This document shows, piece by piece, positions 9,155 to 18,487 of a stretch of 64,000 bases of DNA. The stretch is from Pyropia yezoensis (Eukaryota; Rhodophyta; Bangiophyceae; Bangiales; Bangiaceae): assembly GCA_009829735.1 (NCBI GenBank), contig CM020618.1, forward strand, positions 23,669,346-23,733,345, written 5' to 3'. Both the position numbers and the translations under genes were made by a program. The notes under the pieces were generated by a model. The model saw only the letters and a program-made list of their open reading frames with translations, ran no database searches and was not told the origin of the DNA. The stretch's first letter is position 1, and each line of letters starts with the position of its first letter.

Positions 9155-11074
9155 ATGGCTACCCTCCCTGGCACGACGGAGCCCTAAAGGGTAGACCCCG
9201 CGTCCCTTGACGCATCCCTGGTCACCGCGGGGGACGGTGCCCAACCCGGCGTTCTCCCTACGGGTGAAGCAGACCTGGGTGTGACATCCGGTAGCGGACT
9301 GGAGTCTACAGGCGGCCAAGCACCTCCTGCTCCCGTTCCTCCGGCTGTTCCTCCTGTGGGAGCCACCCCGGGGTCATTGGCCTCTGAGTCCGCTCGCAGC
9401 AGACGTCTCCCTCCTGTCGGTTCTACTCCTCAACCTCCAGGGATAGCCCCTGGTGTGTTTACTCCGGGACCCACACATGGCAGCTGGGTGTATACACCTC
9501 TTCCTGTGGGCACTAGCAGTGCGAGAGGCACCGCTGTAACTGGTTCTACGGGTCACCCTGAGACCTTGACTCCTGGGACCGGCCAAGCTTTTCCTCCCCT
9601 TGCATCCTATGCGGCGGGGAGCTCCAAGACCGGTAACCGGAGCAGCCGGAGGCGTCGGCGTCGTCGTCGTCGCTCTAGCTCCAGCGAGACCAGTTCCTCC
9701 AGCTCTGAGGAGAGACAAGACTGGGACGCATCTCCTGGTCCCACCCGGCGCAGGCTAGTCGAGTTTGACTTCCCTGCCCACCAAGTGGGAGATGCCACCC
9801 CGAACAAGGTCACGTATTGGGGTAACTACCGGCTGGAGAACCAAGACCAAGGTTACACTCGGAAGATGGCGAAGAAGATGGCATCCCTGAACCGGCGAAT
9901 GCAGCCGAGCTTCGGGGGACATCCTAAGTTTTCCGGGAAGAAACCGGCGCTTATCTTTGCCTTCCTGCGCCGGTTTGTCAAGACATGCAACGACAACGAT
10001 GTGTCCGAGGGCAAGGCACTCTACCTCCTGGTTAACTTCATGGCTGGAGAAGCGGAACAGCGGTTCGCACAGGTTCTACCAGACTCTGCCGGACACATTG
10101 TCGGGCGCACCGTTGGGGGCTATCTAGAAGCGGTCAACTGGCTCCTGTCCAACTACGCTGACGCGGACTCCCTGCGCAAGGCAGTGGGCAGGTTGAACCG
10201 GGCAACCATGGAGCGACAAGAAACTCCAGAGGCCTTTGCCCGCCATGTTCGGGAGATGAGCGAGGCTTGTGGCAACGTTTACCCTGAGGACAGGCTCAAG
10301 ATGATCTTCTCGGAAGGGCTTCCTGAATATCTTTAAGTGGACGCGGAGAACTACAACCAGGAACATCAAGAACATACCTTCCAGCAGTTGATGGCCTACA
10401 CCCAGGGCAAGTACCGGCAAGTTAAGGCCCTCCAAGCTCCCATGGTGTCAACTCCCAAGCCGTTGTCGCGAGTTCGTCCCGGATCCGACAAGTACAAGGG
10501 AAGTGATAGCCCTGTACCGGTACTCGCAGTTGGCGAGGCCTCACCCGTGGGGTCAGGAGACAAGTAGGGCGGCTTCGTTTCTAAGGAGCAACCTTCCCTA
10601 GTTGCCCCCAAGCAGGTCAAGAACCAGCGATTCCGGTCTTGTTGGCTGTGCCAGATGGAGGACCACATGTCCTACCAGTGCCCGACCATTCCCAACGACC
10701 TCCAGGAGAAGCTCAAGCGTTAAGGACTGGTGTTTGCAAAGGCAGTCAACTGGGCTGACCGGCGAGCACCCTCCAAGATGGACAAGGCACAGGTACACGC
10801 AATCCGAGTGGCAACCTTGCAGAGCATCACGGAGGCCCTGGCAAGGGAAGCTCCTACGGACTTTGACCTGGAGTCCGAAACATCTAAGGAATCTCGGACC
10901 CGGGAAACGAGTAGGGCAGGCGCTCTCCCAAAGTGTCTTCCCGAATCTCCGACGGCAGGGCACTTCTACCCGTTCTCCCCTTGCGTGCCGGGAGAAAGGA
11001 CCGCAGTTACCTGCTCAACTGGTAGCCGCCTGGACACCCTGTTTGTTCAAGGGGACCTTGCTTGTCCTGCGTAA
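9155..11074 (+). pseudogene. E1 gag (interrupted by four stop codons)
   Basis: One reading frame from ATG 9155 to the end at 11074, with no frameshift but with TAA at 9185, TAA at 10334, TAG at 10565 and TAA at 10721. The middle resembles a capsid-like region also seen in E3/E4 (FAFLRRFVKTCNDNDVSEGK in E1, FEFLRRFTKACDDNAISEGM in E4). It is preceded by an Arg/Ser-rich stretch. A CCHC zinc knuckle CWLCQMEDHMSYQC (C-x2-C-x4-H-x4-C) lies at about 10640-10681. Gag forms the cytoplasmic particle that packages element RNA. All four stops are one C-to-T change from CAA or CAG. Confidence 0.85.
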
Positions 11075-14000
11075 GGAAAACCTCCAGATTAATGCTCGTA
11101 TGCGTGTGGGGGATAGCCCCCCCCAAGCTGTTACTCCGGTGGTTGACACGGGAGCCGGACCAAGCGTCATCACTGAGAACCTGCTACCCCCGGGCTGGCG
11201 TCGACATGCCTGGAGAGCGCCTACCAGGACCCATATTGTCGACGCTTCGGGTCAAACCCTACGACCGCTCGGCCGTCTTCCTGTCGCCATCTATGTCAAC
11301 AATGAACCAATGCTTTTTCACTTTCTAGTAGTCAAGACTCTATCAGTCCCCCTCATTCTAGGCTGGGACTTCCAGAAGCAACATGTCAAGAGCATCCTGC
11401 CCGGAGAAGGAAAGGTGCAGTTCAACCATGGGTTTGTGTCAACGGTGCTGGAGCATTTGGACGCCAAGGTTCGTGTAGTCAAGAGCAAGAAGGAACGCAT
11501 CCCACCCTCTACCTTGACTCTCTTCAAACCGGTGCTCCTGCCTCCTCGTTCGGAGACCAAGGTTCAAGTAACCATCCGGACTACGGGTCAATGCCTGATC
11601 TACGGACGTAAGGAATTTCTGGCGAAACACCGGTTATACTTGGCCCACGGAAATCACAAGAAGGTGGAAAGGCACACTCCATTCTCGGTGCTAATCGTCA
11701 ACGTGAGCCGGAAGCCGATAACCCTCGCCAAGGGCACTCGAGTTGGAACAGCAGAGCCTTACCGGGGGTCTGCCCGTGCTATGAGCAAGGAGGACCTCTT
11801 GAACCTGCAACAAGAACTGGCATCCAACTTAACGGCCTTAGACGTACCTTTGAGACAAGAGCAGGCTAGCAGCGTCACCCCGAAGCCCGATCAAGCACCA
11901 TCCGAGATGCCGAAGGTCAACCAGGAAAATGTCCCTCCCGACTTGAAGGAGGCACTGGAGAAGCTTCTCCAGGAATATCAGTACCTGTGGTCTGGAGAGC
12001 TGGGCAAGATGGACGCCACCCTACACCGGATTCAGCTCAAGCCGGATGCCAAGCCAGTGTACCCACAACCGTATCGGGCTGGACCACATCGCCGGGATGA
12101 GATTGAGAAGCATGTTAACAAGATGCTCAAGATGGATGTTATCGAGCCGTCTGATGGCGAGTGGGCCTTTCCGGTGGTAGTTGTCCCGAAACCTGGCGGT
12201 CACTTCCGTTTCTGCGTTGATTACAGACGCCTGAACGAGATGACAGTCAAGGATGTATACCCGATACCACGGATGGACGATTTAATCGACTTCCTTGGTG
12301 ATGCCATCCTCTTCTCGACGCTGGATTGTACTGCCGGTTACTGGCAGATCCCTCTGGCTGACGAGGACAAGGACAAGACCACCTTCACGTGCCACCTGGA
12401 GCTATTCCGGTGCAAGCGTCTTCCTGTTGGTCTCACCAATGCTCTGGCGACCTTCCAGAGAGCCATCGACATCATCCTGTCGGGGCTAAGGTGGAGAACA
12501 TGTTTGGTCTACCTGGACGATATTATCGTTTTCTCCGAGACCCCGGCGGAGCACGTGGAGCACCTTCGAGAGGTCCTGGCTCTCCTTTCCAAGGCTGGAG
12601 TTACCCTGAAGGCCGCGAAGTGCCACCTGTTTGAGTCTGAAGTGGAGTACCTGGGGCACGGGCTGAGTCCGGGGGAGCTCCGAGTCAATGAGAAAAACAT
12701 CAAGGCCCTCCGGCATGCACGACAACCTAAGACCCAGACGGAACTCAAGAGCTTTCTGGGTATGTGCAACGTCTACCGCCGGTTCGTACGGGACTATGCC
12801 TTGATTGCCCGGCCATTGACCAAGCTCATCAGCAAGAAGCTCCCCGCACAACTCCCGGTGTTCGACGAGAAGCAGACCGCTGCCTTCGAAGAGCTCAAGA
12901 AGCGCCTGACCACAACTCCAGTACTGGCGTTACCCAAGCGGGAGGGCCAGTTTGTCCTGGAGACTGATGCCTGTGGCGTCCAGATGGGGTGTTCTCTGCT
13001 CCAGCAGCAACCTGATGGGCACTTCCTCCCGATAAGCTACTACAGCCGCGTCCTGACTCCAGCCGAGAAGAATTATTCCACGACGGAGCGCGAGTGCTTG
13101 GCGGTCGTCTGGGCTTGTTTCCTGTTACGCCCATGTCTTGAAGGACAAGAGTTCCTCATCCGGACGGATCACGCCAGCCTAAGGTGGCTGCTATGCATGG
13201 ACAGCAGCGAAGGAAGGGTCGCCCGGTGGCGCCTACGCCTTTCAGAATTCAAGTATAAGGTGTGCACCAGAGCAGGGAGGGAGCACCACTGCGCCGACAC
13301 TATGTCCCGGCTGGAGACTCCTGCAGCCGACACCGGTCCAGTCCCGGAGGAAATACCCTGTTTCATCCTCCCGAATGTCGGACGTGGCTGGCATGCTCCC
13401 CTGTATGAGACACCTGAAGCTCATCAACCGGTAACCATTCACCGGATGCTGGAGGCACAACTGACGGATCCTCAATGCTTGGAGCTTCGCCACCAAACGG
13501 ACCTGAACCGGAACAGTCGCTTCTCCGAGTCTACAGATGGACTCCTGGTACGGGTGTCACCCTTCGATGGGGCAACTCAAGTCTACGTACCCCGGAGTCT
13601 ACGAGCTGACATCCTCCGCCTGGAGCACTCGTCTCCCCAGGCCGGACATCCTGGCATCAACCGGATGTATGCTTCGATGCGACGACACTATTACTGGGAA
13701 ACCATGGCCAGTGACGTCCATATGTACCTGGAGGCTTGTGTTTCGTGTGCAAGGAGCCGGTTGTCCCAGAGGAAGAAGACTTTTAAGCTACGCCTATTCC
13801 CTGCGGCGGAGCCGTTTGCAAGCTCAAGCATGGACATCCTGGGGCCCCTACCTGAAACATCCAGTGGCAACATATACCTGCTCATCATTTGTGACCGGTT
13901 CTCCAAGTTCACTCGAGCGATCCTGCTAAGAACCATTACGGCCCTGGATGTCACGTCAGCCTTCTGCGAATACTGGATAGCTGCCTACGGCCCTCCAGAC

Positions 14001-14996
14001 TCCGTCTTAACAGACAATGGCCCCCAGTTTGCATCCCTTTTCTTCTAAGGAGTCTGTGACCTGATGGGTATCAAGAACTTGCGCACCACGACGTACCACC
14101 CGCAAACGAACGGCCAGGTGGAACGACTCAACCGGACCCTGGTGGACATGCTACGGCACTACGTGGAGGAGCACCAAGAAGACTGGGACGAGCTCCTGGC
14201 TGTCCTTACGCTAGCCTACAACTCCCGAGTTCACCGGACAACGGGGGTCGCTCCACTCGACTTTGTCACCCCAAGGCGGCTGACCAACTTCTCCCTGGAA
14301 AGAATACCAGACGGTCTCCAGCCTGCACTGAAGTCAGGTCCCAAGGCAAAGGATGAGTTCCTGGAACAACTGAAGCTCCTGCTCTCAAGAGTCAAGGAGT
14401 CAATCTCAAAGAGCCAGGAGCGATACAAGCGGGACTATGAAAAGGGTGTCCGGGAATAGAACAAGGAACTGGGTGGTGGCGACTGGGTTTTTGTGGACAA
14501 TCATAGCAAGACCCGGGGGAAGCTCGACTCTAAGACGGATGGACCTTATGAGATCCTGAATACGGACGGCTGGACCTTTCTTCTGGACGTGGATGGCTCC
14601 CCGTACCGGGTAAGCAGCGACCATGTCAGCCGAGCTCCACCGCCAAGCAAGCGGGACTTGACCCGGCGCAAGCGGGCCGCAGTACCCTGGCTATCCCAAG
14701 AAGAAGGCCGAGAATATGTCTACGTCAAGTTTGTCGACCACGCCTGGAGGGACGGGCGCTTGTACCTGCGAGTACGCTGGTTCGGTTTCAATCCGGCAGA
14801 TGATACCTGGGAACCCTCAAACCGGTTACCCATTGCGGACGTCTGCGCCTACACGCGACGGAATGGGATTGAGGGCACTCCGGTGGCCAGAGCCGGCAAG
14901 ATCCTGGAATCAGACTCGGAGGATGACCAGGAGGAAGGAGCTGATCAAGACCCGCGGGACGAGCCGAGCTCACCCGCAACAGACGCGGAACTATAA
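11031..14996 (+). pseudogene. E1 pol polyprotein (two in-frame stops)
   Basis: A single frame, +1 relative to gag. Domains in order: aspartic protease with VVDTGAG; reverse transcriptase with FCVDYRRLN and intact YLDDIIVFS; RNase H (ETDACG...TERECLAVVW); integrase with an HHCC zinc region (GHPGINRMY...CVSCARSR) and a core with SSMDILG, LTDNGPQF and YHPQTNGQVE supplying D, D and E; and a chromodomain (LYLRVRWFGFNPADDTWEP). TAA at 14046 cuts the integrase core and TAG at 14457 precedes the chromodomain. No frameshifts were found. The N-terminal boundary is unclear because the frame is open upstream of the gag end. Presumed inactive unless the stops are suppressed. Confidence 0.9.
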
Positions 14997-15147
14997 GATT
15001 GAGAAAAAGGGAACGGGTGTATCAGGGAAAACACGCAATGCAAGCATGGAACTCTCAAGAAAAACTAGCACCCGCTCGAGCAACCCTTTTCTCCGCCTCT
15101 TCCCTCCTCGCTCCTCCCTAGACTCTTATCCTCCTTGCCTCCAAGTA

Positions 15148-17265
15148 CTACTCCCGGCGCGGACGCTGCGCCGCGGGAGCGTCCTCCAGCGCCGCCTCCG
15201 AAACACGACGGGATCCGGAGGAAGGCCGGATGACGTAGTGCGGTGGGCGAGGTGCTTCCATGTATGACGCCATCGGGGCAGTACCGGTAGTTGCCGGGCG
15301 CTCCCGCTTGTCCAGATGTACCTGTCGGCGCCCCTGGAAGCCAGTGAAGGTCTCCGACCACTGCTGGACCAAGCCATGCCGCGTCCAAGTCGCCAGAAGC
15401 TCACCAACCACCGGGCTGTCCGACATCTGGCCGCTGTCCGCGCAAGCAAGCACCCGGTCGACCACATCGTTCAGGACGCTGGCGTAAGTGCCCAGCACCA
15501 AAGAAGACGCGACGCCCTCGACCTGCACCTGAAGATGACCCAGCTGGTCCTCAATCATGCCAACGTCATACTGGTCGCACGTCGGGCCACCTTGGTTCAG
15601 GTACCAGTCAGGCACCCGGAAGCGGGTAAGGCGCAGAATCGGCGCCGGGATCTCGAACCGCCCCGAGGTTACCACTACCGGACGGTCCACAATAGCCCCA
15701 GAAGCCGGAGTCCCCAACTCAAGAGGAGGCACAGGGCCGCCAACAGTTGAAGAGGGCGCCCGAGGAAGAACGGCCGGAGTAGTCGGCGACCGGACAGCCA
15801 CGCCAAGACAAGCTGCAGACAAGCGCGGTGCCGGAGGAGCTTGAAGTACCGGCACCGCCGAAGCGGGGCGCAAACGCGCCGGCGACGGTTTAGGTGAGGC
15901 CACCGGGGCGGCAGGTACCACAGGAGGAAGCGGAGCCGGCGCAGACGCCCGACCGACCGCCGCGGCCCATCCCGACTCTTGTACCGGCGGCCCAGTTGGC
16001 AAGAGATCGAGGGCGACCGGAGCCGGAAGGCCGCCTAGCTGCGGCCACGCCGGCGGCGGCGTCGCCAGCTGCACCTTGGCCGGAGAAGACTGGTAGATCA
16101 CCTGCACCCAACCTGAGCCATCCCGACGCGGGCTGTTCTGGTCGGCGATGGCGTTCAAGAAGCTCCGGTCAAGCACCGGCAGCTGACGCCGGAAGTCAAT
16201 CATCGCCTGAAAGAGCTCCTTGTACTCCTCGTCCTGGCTGCACAGGAAGTCGACGGTCAACTTGTCGACGATCCAAACCATCAGGAGGTCGGGGAGGAGC
16301 CAGAGCCGGTTGGACACCAAGACTTCGTGGAGCCAGTAGTTGGCCGCCAAGACCGTCATCTCGGAAGTGTACGTCATGTACGGGATGGAGTGGAAGAAGC
16401 CCTTGATCGACGCCTGGGTCAAGGCGTCCAGAAAGTACCAGGTGAAGGGGATGCTGGATGGAGCAAACCCGACCGGGATCTCGACTTCCTGCTGCTGCGG
16501 GATGACCTTGGGGTAGTACGCCACCCGGTTGGCCTTGTCCAGCTTCCAGAACTCTTGATGGTTGCAGCTCACGATGAAGTCACGCTGGCGCCCGCGCCGC
16601 TCGCCTTGCTCCCGCGCCGGCGACAACACGGAGTGCTTCCGGGTCAAGAAAGGCGGCTCCAGAGCGACTATGCTCGGACGAGGATCACAGTTCAGGCTCC
16701 CCGACGCCTTGAGCGGCTCGTCCCAGACCTTGAGCGCCCGATGGACGTACCCTTCTTCCTCTGGCCACCGGAAAACGGACACAGACACGCGACGCTCGGT
16801 CAAGGGTAGATACAGCACCAGCGCGAAGGGGAGATCTTCCAGGCGAGCAACCCAAGAGGAACCCGAAAAGCTTTGGGAGCGGTCTTGTGCCAGGCGCACC
16901 AGGTCCGCCGCATGGAGACGAGTCTTGTCCATCTCCGTCAAGACTCCGCGCTGGAGTTCCTTGCGCCAGATGACCAGGCAATCCTGCTGGCACTGGGCCG
17001 CGCTGGCGTTGCCGACCACCGTGCAGGAGCGCCGGCCCGCCAGAGGATCCTGCCCAAGAAGCTTCTCCGGGAGACCCACCGGGGGGGTCTCGACCGGGTG
17101 CGACGCAGAAGCCGGGGGAACTCGATCCGCCTCCGCCGTGGCGACCGACGCAGGCACCGACTCCCGAGGAACCGGGGGCAGGAGAGGGACACGGCCGCCC
17201 GAGCTCTCCTCTGCAACACTCGCCGCCGGAACCACGGGCCCAGCTTGGATCTCGGCACAGGACAT
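15148..17265 (-). CDS. E1 antisense ORF (aORF1), conserved accessory protein
   Basis: An intact antisense ORF of 705 codons from ATG 17265. The frame is also open from ATG 17457, inside the 3' LTR, giving 769 residues. It ends 151 bp from the convergent pol stop. The N-terminal half looks folded, the middle is Pro/Ala-rich, and the C-terminal ~170 residues look helical. Two blocks match the antisense ORF of E3: one ending in AYYPK...EIPVGF (about 16490-16590) and one with NRLWLLPDLL...VDKLTVDF (about 16250-16316). The second also matches E2. No known domain is recognised and no signal peptide is seen. Function is unknown. Its integrity beside a gag-pol with six stops suggests separate constraint or recent activity. 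An antisense promoter in or near the LTR is inferred, not shown. Confidence 0.75.
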   Translation of the reverse strand: MSCAEIQAGPVVPAASVAEESSGGRVPLLPPVPRESVPASVATAEADRVPPASASHPVETPPVGLPEKLLGQDPLAGRRSCTVVGNASAAQCQQDCLVIWRKELQRGVLTEMDKTRLHAADLVRLAQDRSQSFSGSSWVARLEDLPFALVLYLPLTERRVSVSVFRWPEEEGYVHRALKVWDEPLKASGSLNCDPRPSIVALEPPFLTRKHSVLSPAREQGERRGRQRDFIVSCNHQEFWKLDKANRVAYYPKVIPQQQEVEIPVGFAPSSIPFTWYFLDALTQASIKGFFHSIPYMTYTSEMTVLAANYWLHEVLVSNRLWLLPDLLMVWIVDKLTVDFLCSQDEEYKELFQAMIDFRRQLPVLDRSFLNAIADQNSPRRDGSGWVQVIYQSSPAKVQLATPPPAWPQLGGLPAPVALDLLPTGPPVQESGWAAAVGRASAPAPLPPVVPAAPVASPKPSPARLRPASAVPVLQAPPAPRLSAACLGVAVRSPTTPAVLPRAPSSTVGGPVPPLELGTPASGAIVDRPVVVTSGRFEIPAPILRLTRFRVPDWYLNQGGPTCDQYDVGMIEDQLGHLQVQVEGVASSLVLGTYASVLNDVVDRVLACADSGQMSDSPVVGELLATWTRHGLVQQWSETFTGFQGRRQVHLDKRERPATTGTAPMASYMEAPRPPHYVIRPSSGSRRVSEAALEDAPAAQRPRRE

Positions 17266-17449
17266 GACGTCCAGAATCCGGGGGAACGGGAGGGTCAAGG
17301 TGAAGGAGGAGGGGGAGGGGCAGGATTGGAGCAGGTGATCGTGCCCGGGGTGAAGACACTCGACCTCGGCACCGGTGTGGACGTGCTCGAGGCTGTGCAC
17401 GGTGGCACCTGGTTCGGCCCGAGGACGTGCCGGACTAGGGAGGGGGCTA

Positions 17450-18019
17450 TGCAGCATCCCTGGCCCTGACTCGGCGCCGACCCGGACTGCAACCAGAGGG
17501 CACCAGGTGCCAGAACACGCCCGCCGTGTGGTGATGGTTGGCGGCCGTGGCCCGTGCCCGGCACTGGGATGCGGTGGACTACGTTATCCACACGTGAGAG
17601 AGGGATTTCTGATAGGTTTTTGCATACTTGTGAGGGACTTGATTTGAGAGAATTCGAGTGTGAGATTAGTGAGTGGGAATAGAATTAGTAGTGATAGTGG
17701 CCCCCGACCTGACGAGGTAAGACTCGGGTCGGGGCCACTCGGGGGTATGGGGGGGCTACCTGGCCAACGTGCCGAGGCTCCCCCAGATGCACGTTAAGAG
17801 GGACAGCGAGGCGCCCTTGGCCCGCGCCCTCAGGAAAAAGACAACTGCGCGTTTGCTTTCCTCTTCCCCGTGTGCACTACCGTGCGTATCTGCTCGCTCT
17901 GCGAGCAGGCACGTGAGGCAACAGGTATACCACTCTCGTAGTTCCCCTTTCTGTGTTACCTGTCCCTTTCCTCCGAGGGATATTGAAACGTGTCTGAGAG
18001 GATCGAGTTTTATACCACA
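17450..18019 (+). repeat. E1 3' LTR
   Basis: 570 bp, about 97-98% identical by eye to the 5' LTR, preceded by a purine-rich tract and followed by the GGCGG target duplication at 18020-18024. Confidence 0.95.
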
Positions 18020-18487
18020 GGCGGCAGTGATGAAGTTTTTCGAGCGGCGCGCTCCAGATGGCACGGTGCTCGACAGACCTAGCTCCATGTGACTAGGGAA
18101 GCCGCAGCTAATGGAGAAGTCTGTGGGGGCTGACCGTGCCACGATGGACCACTCCGCCTGCTCGCCTACGACCGGCCCTCCCCCAGCGGGGCCCATCTGC
18201 ATAGCCTCTGCAAAGAGCTTCTGCAGGTCGCCACCCAATGGGACAAAAGTCTTGGGCGCCTTGGGTGCAGTCGGTGACGCGCCAGGTGGGATCACCATTC
18301 CCACCACAGCGCGACCCGTCTTGCCTGCTGACTTCTTGCCTTCGGCGCCGACCGGTCCCCCCTTTGCGGCCCCAGCCACGGTCGCAGCGCCAGCCGCACC
18401 CGCCGCACCAACCGCACCCGCCGCTCCTGCCGCAGCCGCCGCACGTTCTGGAGCAGCAGCACCACCCGCCGCACCAACTGCAGCCAC
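18020..18487 (-). pseudogene. Unknown Ala-rich ORF cut by E1
   Basis: Minus-strand ORF from ATG 18487; the frame is open to about 18590. It begins with Ala/Gly-rich repeats, then a non-repetitive region (FVPLGGDLQKLFAEAMQMG) and RRSKNFITAA at the E1 insertion point. Removing E1 and one target copy keeps it open for 17 more codons to a TGA at 8322. The RRSKNF string resembles PRSKNF at the start of the Myb/SANT-like gene at 43290-44086, which may be chance. A plus-strand ORF (18111-19319) overlaps it, so coding strand is not certain. Family unrecognised. Confidence 0.4.

Larger units (their letters stand above)
8375..18019 (+). mobile_element. E1: Ty3/gypsy chromovirus-type LTR retrotransposon
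   Basis: Complete 9645-bp element bounded by LTRs of 571 and 570 bp that start TGTAGC/TGCAGC and end CCACA. It is flanked by a perfect 5-bp target duplication GGCGG (8370-8374 and 18020-18024). Order: LTR, PBS, gag, pol (protease, reverse transcriptase, RNase H, integrase, chromodomain), antisense ORF, polypurine tract (AGGGAGGGGG just before 17450), LTR. Integrase after RNase H and a C-terminal chromodomain place it in Ty3/gypsy, chromovirus-like. By eye the LTRs differ at about 13 sites. gag and pol carry six in-frame stop codons, while the antisense ORF is intact. Confidence 0.96.
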
